Source: Nemophila menziesii (Eukaryota > Streptophyta > Magnoliopsida > Boraginales > Hydrophyllaceae). Taken from it: a stretch of 64,000 bases of DNA. Numbering within the stretch: position 1 is the first letter of the stretch; each line of letters starts with the position of its first letter. Where the stretch lies: contig JARWIR010000010.1 of assembly GCA_029959085.1 (NCBI GenBank), positions 33,038,731 through 33,102,730 of the forward strand. Reading direction: 5' to 3'. Below are positions 1-9,667 of the stretch, piece by piece. The notes beneath the pieces were generated by a model. That model was not told where the DNA came from, did no database searches, and worked only from the letters and a program-made list of their open reading frames with translations. Both the position numbers and the translations under genes were made by a program.

Positions 1-1030
1 GCGACCACCAGGTGGTAGCTAAAGGCCTCAAACCTTTACCAACCACTTCGGTGGCTGCTAAAATCCCCATTCAAAAGAATTGTCGGGCCAACATTACCTT
101 CCCAAATTTTGACAATGCCCTATAACGACCATTTACTTGATCTCTAACGACCACCAGGTGACCGCTAAATGTCTCTTACATTATAAAACATAATTTAGGT
201 TTTACACTTCATGTAGTTATGTTCCCGAAACCCTCTCTCTTTCGATTACACCCCTCCGTATCCGATTACACCTTTCCGTCTCTCTATTGTCTTTTTTCAA
301 AGGGTAAGTTTTTAACCCCATTATTTATATATATATACGTATCAAATAAAATGTATTTTTTTAAATATTTTTATGTATAATTGTGTATGTATATTGTTTG
401 ATTTGTACAAGTAGGTAATTATATTGCATTTTTAGTTATATAGGTATTAATGTGCAATTTTGCAAATTATACGAACTAATTTTTAAGGGGAGATGTTGAA
501 AGTTTTAGGGTTATACAGGGAATTTTCGAAAGTTTTAGGGACTATAAATAAAATTTTATGAATTATAGAGACTATGTAGGAGAATTTTTGAAAATTTTTA
601 TGGAGTTGAAGTGCAATTTCGAGTTATACAGGTACTTAGTGCAATTTTTTGTATTATAGAGACCATAGTGCAATTTTTGAGAAACTCAGATACCATAGTG
701 AAATTTTTATATAATATATTTGTGTAAGTGTTGTAGAGGTTTTAATTTATTTATTTTTTAAAAATATATTTTACCTTTAGCGACTTCCATAATGGTGGAT
801 AAAGGGCTCCACTCATCTGCGGTCACCATAGTGGTAACTAAAGGGTCACCTTATCAGCGATTACCATGGTAGTCGCTACAGTGTCATCTCATTAGCGGCC
901 AAATTTTAAGGTGACCAACTTAACGACCAAAAAACTAGCAATCTATTTTAGAGACAGGCGTTATAGGTAAAAGCCCACTTTTACCAACCGACAAGAACAC
1001 CTTTAGTGACCACTATTGTTACTTTTCCCT
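1..1030. mobile_element. CACTA-like non-coding repeat T, unit 1 copy (left part outside window)
   Basis: Both flanks carry many short direct and inverted copies of motifs such as TAGCGACCACC and GGTGGTAGCTAAA, a subterminal repeat pattern typical of CACTA (En/Spm) elements. The middle (about 300-780) is AT-rich with repeated phrases such as AAGTTTTAGGG and ATAGTGCAATTTTT. The stretch matches 24385-25430 and 62221-63240 along its length. In those copies the left end is present and starts with CACTACTACAA (61787) or an eroded form (23496). A matching right-hand TAGTAGTG terminus is not visible, so the right border is approximate. No coding sequence is seen. Confidence 0.55.
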
Positions 1031-1470
1031 CGATCCCAAGATAGAGTGTGAATATATCTAAAAATAATTGAGTATAGAAATGTTAAGAATCCCGAGAGAA
1101 ATGTTTTGGGGGAATATTAACTCTTGACAAAAAATTTGTAACATGTGATTTTTAATCATTTTCTTTAACTTTAAGAATCCATATTTTTTGTAAATATGGT
1201 GTTATTAATGATTTTGTACGACTTATGCATATAATAAAAAAGACTAAATAATCATAGAACGAGGGAGTAATATTTGTCAAATGAAGAAAAGAAAAGATAT
1301 AAGACATAGAAGAATCTTATTTTTATACTATATATTTGCTCGAAAAGATATAAGAAAAGATTTAGTACTGCAAATTATTAAAGGAGATTAATGTTTCCAC
1401 TATAACTCTTGTCCCAAAAGAACAGAATCCAAGTGTTATTAAAGATTACATACCAATAACTTGTTGTAAT
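1031..1470. repeat. Non-coding flank between T and LINE, shared by all three units
   Basis: No gene is seen. The same stretch lies at about 25,430-25,860 and 63,245-63,690 (for example the phrase GAGAAATGTTTTG, or its close variants, and a downstream TAACTCTTGTCCC). GAGGGAGTAATATTTG near 1262 resembles the end of a Stowaway-type MITE, but no matching other end was found. Confidence 0.6.
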
Positions 1471-1481
1471 GTTATATATAA

Positions 1482-2110
1482 ATGCATATCCAAGCTAATT
1501 CCATTAAGACTAAAAGCTACACTACACAAGTTAAACTCAATAACCAAACTTCTTTCTTTTTAGGAAGAAACATTGGTGAAAATATTCTTATTACTCAGGA
1601 GTTAGTTAGAGGCTATTCAAGAACAACAATTTTGAAAAGTTGTGCCTTGAAATTAAATTTTATGAAGGCATATGACTCTTTAGACTGGAATTTTATTCTC
1701 AAACACTTTAAACTTTTGGATATCCATAAGAATTTACAAACTGGATAGGTATGTGTGTATCTTCAATATCATACTCTATTATGATTAATGGATATTCAGA
1801 AGGATTCTTTATAGGGGATAGGGGCCTTAGACAAGGGGACCCTCCTTTCCCCCATCTATATGTTATGTGAATGGAGGTCCTATCTCAAATTTTATTTAGA
1901 ATAGGAAAGAAAAAAGAGTTCCATTGGCATCCCAAGTGTAAAAGTATGAATCTTAATCATCTAATGTTTGTAGATGATCTTATGGTGTTTATTAAAACTC
2001 TCCTCTATGGCAGCTATTTTGATAGAAATGTCCTAGAGTTATTTTACAGGCTTTCAAGGTTATAGAACAATGATAGTAAAAATAATATGTTCTTTTTGGG
2101 TGCACATATA
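1482..2110 (+). pseudogene. LINE reverse transcriptase fragment (unit 1)
   Basis: Decayed non-LTR retrotransposon reverse transcriptase of the plant L1 type. The first open piece (1482-1748) carries the motif ILITQELVRGYSR followed by KLNFMKAYDSLDWNFIL. These match the LLAQELVRGY and K-DLMKAYD-V-W motifs that precede the catalytic core. About 60 bases on, translated DNA reads INGYSEGFF and GLRQGDPP, then MEVLSQIL and FVDDLMVF (1871-2065), the last being the degenerate catalytic (Y/F)xDD box. Frames shift and stop codons interrupt these blocks, so no full enzyme can be made. The same region recurs at 25880-26500 and 63700-64000. Confidence 0.8.
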
Positions 2111-2149
2111 AAATAAAGAGGGAGATGTGGGATATATGACACATACTTG

Positions 2150-3500
2150 AAGATTAATTACCCATAAAATACCTTGGGGCGTCATTTATCAAAAGTAGAC
2201 TCAGTGCTCAGGATTGTATGCCTATCGTCACAAAATGGTTGCAATAATAGAACATTGGAACACAAAGAACCTGTCTTATATTGGAATATTATAGTTAATA
2301 AAGTCAGTACTTAGTAGCATAGCTAGTTATTGACCATGTAACTTTCTCAACCTAAATCATCAAAAAAATTCAAAATAAAATGCTGTATTTTTTATGGAAA
2401 TTGACAAGTAACTACTTAGGAGGGTAAAAAATCTCTTGAAAGAGAGCGTGTATGTCTTTTTTATTAAAAATATATAGAATTGTTAGTTGTTCTAGGGTCT
2501 CTTTATGGTCTCAATTTGTTCACATTAACCTACTCAAGAACACATCTTTTTGGAAAAGCTATAGTGGTAGATTCCTCTTTTGGTGGAGGAAAGTCTTAAA
2601 AATGAGAAACATTACAAAAAGTTTTATTACTCTGAGAATAGGAAATGTTGAGCATATATCTCTATGGGGCAACTACTGGTTACCGTGGAAACAAGAACCC
2701 AAATAATTTACAATGCATCAATATCGTTTTTGGCTATTATATAAGTTGTAAGCTATCTAAATTTATCAGTGTAGCAAATAAAAATGACAAGTAAAGTTCT
2801 TTTTTCTTTATAAAATCACGTAAAGATATCAAGATCTACAACAATAAAAAAAGATTTTAAGTGTTGTTCAATTTCAGAGAAGGGAATTTTTAATACAAAA
2901 GAGGTTTATGAACATCTTGGAACAAAAGAGACTATAAATTCATGGCATATGATAATATGGGTATCACAAAGTCTACCGAAATACAAATTTATTCTTTGGC
3001 TAGCACATTGTGATAGGTTGGCTACTAAACTGAGATCAACTTCATGGGGGATTTTGAGTAATACGTTATGTGTATTTTGTAAGTTTACTGGAGAAGACAG
3101 AGTCCTTCTAATTCTAGGTTTGTTCTTTTACAAAAAATATATGGTTCAAATATTTCCAAAGACTTGATATTACTACTCAATTTTTATCATGGCAAAAAAC
3201 TACCGAATGAATTCTCAAGCAATATTGCAAAACTCCATTAATGACTAGATATTGAAGATACTAATGGATTCTATCGGTCAGAGGATGAGGTCATTGAGGT
3301 ACTTGTTCGAGCGATTACTAGAAAACATGGTACGCTTGGAGAGAAAAAAGAAGACAGAAAGACTTGAAAAAATTAAGGTTTTCCTACAAAAAATTAAAGT
3401 ACTGGTAAGTTTATTATTTTTACCAATAGTTGTTTTATATATACTTTTATTGTACTTGGGCTTATTATATAAGCCGAGTATAATAGAATAGTTTTGGCCA
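2150..3500 (+). pseudogene. LINE C-terminal region with zf-RVT-like remnant (unit 1)
   Basis: Continuation of the same LINE. The piece at 2452-2706 includes VSLWSQFVHINLLKN and a WWRKVLK...IGNVEHISLWGNYWLP stretch, as found after the reverse transcriptase domain of plant LINEs. The piece at 2949-3167 (SQSLPKYKFILWLAHCDRLA, then CVFCK) resembles the zf-RVT domain that usually ends these polyproteins. An open piece at 3252-3491 is low in information and may be only LINE 3' sequence. Stop codons and frameshifts lie between the pieces. Homologous sequence at 28157-29354 and 34846-35190 is split by a Copia insertion. Confidence 0.7.
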
Positions 3501-3509
3501 AAAATTTAG

Positions 3510-3902
3510 ATCTTTGTTTTAAAAAGTCTGAAATATATATTGTGACAGTTAAATATAAATAAAAATGAGCACTTATCCAACCAAAGAAGATTTAGTAGTG
3601 CTCTTGATTGAGAATTTTCTAATTTGAAAGCAGTACGCTTTTGTGAACTATATCTATGGACTTTGCAGTATTAATCAAACATGAAAATTCGTAGTAAAAA
3701 GATTGAGAGTTGCCAAGCACTTTAAGTTTCCATTGAAGTTTCGGAATTAAACATTACGCATCATGTCACTCAGGTTTGTAATACAAAAAAGTATATTGTA
3801 ACATTTAATTGCATAAAAAATTTGTATAAAATTGTTCTTGTATTAAAAAAGACCTAAGATGATAGGACAGTGCTATAAGTTTTTCTGAATTGAAATGGAA
3901 GG
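3510..3902. other. Intergenic, 3' flank of OXS3-like gene 1
   Basis: No gene seen. Several stretches (TTGCCAAGCACTTTAAGTTT, then GGAATTAAAC) match the region before OXS3-like gene 2 at about 35,000-35,270, so this flank is part of the duplicated unit. A LINE on the plus strand and the gene on the minus strand converge here. Confidence 0.6.
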
Positions 3903-4489
3903 CTAATTAGTAGTAGTTGCAGAAGAAGAAGCTCCATTTTTAAGTGAAGATTTAAATGAAGGTTTCTTAGAGGTTTTAGTTATAATAGCCTTTGGACCAT
4001 ATTTTCCAGCATTATCTAAACCACGTGATCCTCCTCCATAGCTGTTGCTTCTACAAGCTTTCATTCTCTGATTATAAGAACTCTCTTTCTTCGCTAAATC
4101 TTCAAAACTTGTTACACTTGCCAAAGATGCAAAGGATTGCGACTTTCCATGATAATACTTTGAGAGTCCTCTCCTGCAAATTTATTAACAAACAATATAA
4201 ACACAACATTATTTAAAATGTTCACTAATTAATACATATGGAATAAGGGTTACGCGAAGTTTGATACTTACTTGATAGGGAGGTTAGCCATTAGCTCAGA
4301 TAATTCATACAAAGGTCCAGATGAAGATGAAGATGATAACGTATCTTTAGCTAAATCCGATGAAGAAGAATTAGAAGAAGATATTCCAGAATCATCAGAG
4401 TTTTCTATCATCATCATCATTCCATGGACATTTTCCTTCATGGATAAAGCTTGATGAATTTCCGTTGTTTCTTTATTGGAAATAGACAT
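3903..4489 (-). CDS. OXS3-family (OXIDATIVE STRESS 3-like) protein, copy 1; two exons
   Basis: Predicted exon 1 is 4489-4272 and exon 2 is 4173-3903, with a 98-bp GT-AG intron (donor GTAAGT, acceptor TTTGCAG). The join restores the reading frame and gives 162 residues. Exon 1 begins with MSISNKETTEIH, has a serine-rich acidic middle, and ends LYELSELMANLPIK. Exon 2 opens with RGLSKYYHGKSQSF, then SLASVTSFEDLAKKE. The combined LYELSELM-LPIKRGLSKYY-GKSQSF block is the signature of the plant OXS3 family. Members are small nuclear, chromatin-associated proteins linked to heavy-metal and oxidative stress tolerance in Arabidopsis; the role here is inferred from the family. The start at 4489 is preferred because an in-frame ATG at 4558 overlaps the likely TATA box. 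Relative to copy 2 it ends nine codons earlier, at a TAG. Expression is not known. Confidence 0.85.
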
Positions 4490-4540
4490 ATTGTTAACTA
4501 GAAGAAAGAATGATTTATGTGATATCCTCCAATAGTACTC

Positions 4541-4550
4541 TTTATATATA
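4541..4550 (-). promoter_or_regulatory. Probable TATA box of OXS3-like gene 1
   Basis: Minus strand reads TATATATAAA, 52 bases before the chosen ATG at 4489. The same motif at the same distance precedes copy 2 (35941-35950). A transcript starting about 25-30 bases downstream would have a short leader and would exclude the in-frame ATG at 4558. Confidence 0.6.
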
Positions 4551-4559
4551 CTCATCAAC

Positions 4560-5667
4560 GGTTCTCTTTAAAGAAATTTAAAATAAGATAGACTCCAGGT
4601 TGTGATAAGGTCTTCTGTAATTATAATTTTTCTTTAATTTTTTGGACGAATTACTATAATCTTTCATGTACACGTTTTCGTTTATCTTAGGTTCGTAATT
4701 GTATCAATTTATTAATATATTATATGGTTCGAAATCAATTGCTTTCTCGTTCTACTATGATACAAGATAAGACTAATATTTTGAATACACCCTATATATC
4801 TGACACACCACCTTCTCATTTGCTGCTCAAAATATTTGCTTCTTTACCCCATAAAGGCATAACACTAAATATATAATAATATACATAGAAACAAAGTTTG
4901 AGTGTCCGTATGTTTCCCAAAATATTGGATGGTGATAATTAATAGGGTTGGATAAATTGAATTTTTATAATAGCTGTACAAATTTAATTGATTAATTATG
5001 TTTATGCTTTGAAGATTAATACTACTATCTTTGGTCGGACTATTTCTCTAAGTATCACGTTCGAAATTTGGAATTCATCCCTTTTAAGGAACCCTCCGCC
5101 TAGTGATTTCAGTTAAAGAAAATCTGGTTAAATGTTGTTAATTGGCTTACTAAAATCACAAACCACTGAAATAAAATAAACTTATTTTAAAGAAAAATAC
5201 TTTCATTTATAATCTTATTTAAAAAAGAAAAAACACTTTCATCTAATAATGGATGAAAGTATTCTAAAAATATCAAATAATATGTCATCCCAATTTTAAT
5301 CTCGTCAGATTCACTAAGTAACGAGTTTGTCCCAATATATTATTAATGGAATGAGTTTGATTTCGGTGGTCTCGTCCATGAAAACGATCAAATTTAATTC
5401 TTATCGTAGCTCTATATATTTATTTAATTTATTACTCCTATCTTTTATTTACGTATGATTTTTTTTCTAAATTAAAAATATTATTTCACTACTTGCTTAA
5501 TATACAATTACAATATAATTATAGATTAATTATCCAAAATGGTTCAATAGAGTAGACTACCAAAATCACCCAAAGAATTTCTAATGTTATAATTTAATAC
5601 AATTTGGACAAAAATCCTACATGTACCAATTTTGATCAGTTATCTCTCATCTATTATCACTTTCTCA
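4560..5667. other. Upstream region of OXS3-like gene 1, conserved with copy 2
   Basis: No gene seen. It aligns in order with 35955-37080 (for example GTTCGAAATCAATTGCTTTC, AAATATTTGCTT, AAAATATTGGATG, CCACCTTCTCATTTGCTGCT, GTGGTCTCGTCCATGAAA), so about 1 kb of upstream DNA was duplicated with the gene. It probably contains the promoter. Confidence 0.65.
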
Positions 5668-5675
5668 TATGCAAT

Positions 5676-6359
5676 CAAGGGTGGATCCATTTAAGGTTTA
5701 GGAGGGCTCAAATTCCCCCGAATCCGTAAATTTTATAATACGTCAATGTAATGTTGTCTCGAAAAATAATTAGCCCTCTCTGAACATTTATGTAAATAGT
5801 ATATATGCTTTAAAGAAGACATAAGTTATTATGGCTTAGTAGTTTATGAATTTTACATACCATTTAAAATGAAGGTTAGGTGTTCAAAACTTAGCTATTG
5901 CTTTATCTTTTTTTCAAATAGAGATTTATGTTATAAATATGTTAAATTTTATAAAACCTACTTTGAATTCTATTTTGAGTTTGATGACAGTAATTTATTA
6001 TTTATATCACTCCAATAAAATTATAGTGTTTAATTTTTATAAATGATTTATTTCTCATCTTTATAAATTAAAATATTAATATAACATATGGTATATTAAC
6101 AAAATGCTAATGATACTATAAATTATGTGTATATAATGGTGTTGATTGACATATTTTTGGGCTAACTAGGAGCGAGTAATCTCATCAATTAAAGAAACGA
6201 AAAACGTAATGACGTTGGATTCTCATAGTTGCATTTTGATATTGCTAGTTATATGTTTATGTGTCATATGTTTACCTTAAAAAAATTCTAGAAACGTTGA
6301 CTTACCGAACTCCTATATATTTCAAGTCCCCCTCAATTTAGTTTCTGGATCCGCCCCTG
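5676..6359. mobile_element. Non-autonomous hAT-type element upstream of OXS3-like gene 1
   Basis: Ends are CAAGGGTGGATCC on the left and GGATCCGCCCCTG on the right, imperfect terminal inverted repeats of the CAGGGGCGGATCC type. It is flanked by near-identical 8-bp direct repeats, TATGCAAT (5668-5675) and TGTGCAAA (6360-6367), the hAT target-duplication length. The sister unit has an empty site near 37,080-37,095 (TATGTAAACATTTGGCAAG), so the insertion followed the duplication. The 684-bp interior is AT-rich and non-coding. Confidence 0.7.
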
Positions 6360-6427
6360 TGTGCAAACATTTGGCAAGTAACAATTTAGCGAAAACAATC
6401 CTAACGATTTTAAATTATCATAAGTAA

Positions 6428-8600
6428 CACTACTACTGTTACCGTCTTTAGCGAGGACGATCTCTCCCGCTAAAGACGGAGAAAGTCCTCGCTAAAGATT
6501 GTTTTGGTCTTTTGCAAAGACTGGTCCTCGCTAAAGTTTCGTCGCGAGAGACAGTTACTCGCGACGACCTCTCGTGTCATAGCGTGAGACATCTATCTTT
6601 TGTGAGGACACCTTGTCGTCGCAAAAGATAAGCGCAGGGACCTTGCTAAAGACCGGGTAAACTGCGAGGACTTAGTCGTCGCCTTTGCTGGTCAACTCTT
6701 TCGCGAAGACCATTGACTTTATTTCTAGCGACGACTTTGTCCTCGCAAAATACCTTTTTATTTTTATTTTAAATTTTATTTTAATTTTTTTTTTATTTTT
6801 TTTTGTTTTTCTTATGTTTAGTTAATTGTTTTGATTATTTTTTTGTTTTAATTTTATTCATTTAATTATTCTTTTGTTTTTTATTTTATTTATTTAATTC
6901 TATATATGAAACGAAAAAAATCATATAATACAAAAACTAAATCAACAAACATACGGAATAAATAATTCCAATTCATAATCAAAAGTCAACATATAGTCTA
7001 AACATAATAAATAGTCAACCGAATACTTAACGGAACACACTAAGGATTAGACATATCTTCATCTTCATCTTCACCTTGGTCAATAAGCTGGAGTCGCGCG
7101 CTTGACGGAGCAGAGGTAGTGGGTCGGGATCGGGGTCGGGCTCACGATTGGGATCGAGAGGGACAGCAGGAGCACTAGAAGGATTGTCGGGTGGAGGGAC
7201 AAGTTTTGTCTCGTGACCACGTTATTCTCTGCACCTATTGAGCAACGTGATGGCTGTACTCATATGTGCGTCCACCGCCTCCTTCATCGGTTGTGTACTA
7301 GCTGTGAAAGTCGAGGATCGAAAAAGGTCGTCTGGCATCGGGTCCTTGCCTATGGAGATAAGGAACTCATTCAGAGATCTCATCAACCACTCGTAGTCCC
7401 TCAACATACTCTCGCTGAGCGGATCTCAGGCATTAGCAGACTTCCTCTTCTCCTGAAGCTGGTGGCCAACTCCTGGGATCCAGTAGCGGGTCCCGTCTCC
7501 TAACCCTACTCGCACCGCCTCCATCACTGCGTCAACCTCTTCCTGTTCCGTCAAGGCGGGTGAACACGATAAATCGCCGCTTTGACTTTGCGATTCCCGA
7601 ACTTTATTTTCGAGAATCTCCCTCAACGCGTCTTGTACAATAAATAAAATTTTAAAACATTAAAATATATTAAAATATTAAACTTACGTTTGCTCTCTCG
7701 TACTCGAGGCTCCTCCACCCATTCTTCTTATTGCTCCATCCGCTTTCGAAAAAAAATCTTTTTATTTTTGGTAGAGGCACATCTCCCTCATCACCTTCGG
7801 CCACTCGAGGGGGTTGACTACTCCCCTGTCCCTGTTACAGTCAAACAGTCAAATATAGATATTTAAATAAGTATTGTACTAAATGTATTACCTCCGTCAA
7901 GTTATCTCTCCTCCGTGTATGGGTCATAGAATCTGGCCCGCTCAGGTTCTGCTACATCTTCCTATTCTCTTTATTCACTCTAGCTTGGTGCTATTTTTAA
8001 AAAAAATGAAAAAAATGTTAGTCAATTAAGATTATATTTTATTTAATACAAGTTAGAATACTAAAATTACCTGAGCTTGCTCCGAGTCCCACATTTTCAA
8101 AGTGAGCTCCTAGTTCTCGGGTGTCTGATCATCCGGTTTCACCCGAGACTCATAATACTTTTTCTTTATTCTATTCTTGTGGTCGTTGTAGCCCTTACCA
8201 CATTTATTTGTTATCATAGTTTGTATATCGCTCCAATCCGGGCAGGCCTACCACTCCTCTACCAAGAAGAATTCATGTTTACAAATAAATTAATTAAAAA
8301 TATTTTTTTAGTTAACGACAAACAAATTAAAAAAAATATTTGACTTACTCCAAATCGAATCAAAATATTTCTCCGCTTGTCGTCGGGGACATCTATCCAG
8401 AACTTGTAGTGTAGCGGAACATTCTCCCAAATAGTGTGATTGATTGCTTGAGTCATGTGATGGGAATATTTTCCCACCGGGTTCCAGGTGTTGTCGTACA
8501 AGCAAAACTTCATCAGAAGTCTCCCTCCGTACTTACGCTTCAACTCCTATACCGAAGCAAGAGTCGTATTGCCCCTAGGTTTTCTCGGGTTATTACCTGT
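6428..8600. mobile_element. Truncated CACTA (En/Spm) element
   Basis: Begins with CACTACTACTGTTACCG, followed by about 300 bp of dense subterminal repeats in both orientations (GCGAGGAC, GTCCTCGC, CTCGCGACGACC, CGCTAAAGACGG). A low-complexity AT stretch and a decayed minus-strand coding region follow. Sequence before the insertion matches the flank of copy 2 up to about 37,140, and the match stops where CACTA begins. No opposite terminus is visible; the right border near 8600 is where recognisable element sequence ends. Confidence 0.65.
7050..8545 (-). pseudogene. Decayed plant En/Spm-type transposase-associated coding region
   Basis: Minus-strand pieces inside the CACTA fragment look like exons of the plant 'Ptta/En/Spm' transposase family. 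The piece from 8543 includes YDNTWNPVGKYSHHMTQAIN and then KFWIDVPDDKRRNIL, the 'W-x-DVP-xx-K-x-x-I' phrase typical of that family. Pieces at 7626-7426 and 7407-7222 include ALTEQEEVDAVMEAV and DYEWLMRSLNEFLISIG and read into an acidic tail near 7050. Some gaps may be introns, but no complete gene can be assembled from this truncated copy. The family call rests on motif resemblance and is moderate. Confidence 0.5.
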
Positions 8601-9667
8601 TTAGTTTTACGATTAAAATAATAGTTTAGTCAAAATTATGTTTATAAAGAAAGAATACTCGGTGCGTTGCAACCCCTATCTATAAAGCGATAAAACCACT
8701 AAGATATGATGAGTTCAATAAATTCCTAAAATCGATAAGAAGGATTTTGTCAAGGACCATAAATTAGTAACCTTTCGATTCCAAGCTAGACACAAAGCGG
8801 TAAAAAGGATATAATACTGAAACTCAGTGTCTGCTAGCAATCTCTTAATAAATTACACACTTCAAGCTTCTATCATTATTACAAAGCACAAATGTCTTTG
8901 ACATGATCTATAAAGTGATAAAATCACTTTAAGATGTTGAGCTAAGTAGAAGCTTGTCCAAAAAAAATTAAAGCGTAAAAGAGTTGACCTTAAACTTTAA
9001 AGAAACAAACCCTACATAGTTCCTATAGAATGGTGGGAGTATTCTTAGAAGAACGAATACATAAAACAAGGATAAGACCAAATACACATCCAAACTGTTG
9101 ATGTCATAAAAGAGTAACAATGGGAATGCCATCATGAGCCTTGATTATGGGGGTGCTAACACACTTGTTTGCTTGCATATGTTATTATTTTATCCTTGAG
9201 AAAATCAAAGAATTTAGTATAGTTGTAATGTGGTCCTACACCATTACCACTAAATCCGGTTTTTACCCAGTCATAAGTTCAGTTAAGTCATCTCTTGCAC
9301 GAATAGTCTGTTAGAGTTTATGCTAAGTCTAGCCTTTCGTTAATTTTTTGCTTGATTCCAAGCATGGTTAGTCTCTCGTTGACATTGGATGAAACATCCA
9401 CAAAACATGATACACCTCTTTGACATGTGCACAAATCTATATCATTCAGCTCCATACCTATTACCCCTTCAACATCTCTATGTGTTGACAAATGCCCTTT
9501 TTAAAATAACCTAAATGAGTTTTAATGTGACAAATTATACTATATTTTAAATATCACTTTATTGTCAACTAAAAACCTTCTTAAAATCACATTTGAAACA
9601 TATCCTATGAATAAATTATTTTCATTTGAATGTCTTATCCTATACATATTTTTGCATCTTTAATATC
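8601..9667. other. Unassigned intergenic stretch of unit 1
   Basis: No gene, terminal repeat or known element was recognised. No counterpart was found at the equivalent place in unit 2, where a different LINE lies. Confidence 0.4.

Noticed and set aside
4268..4558. Exon 1 read as a separate 96-residue protein on the minus strand starting at 4558
   Set aside because: Ends in an intron donor (AA|GTAAGT) and its first ATG overlaps the TATA box; the spliced two-exon model fits the OXS3 family.
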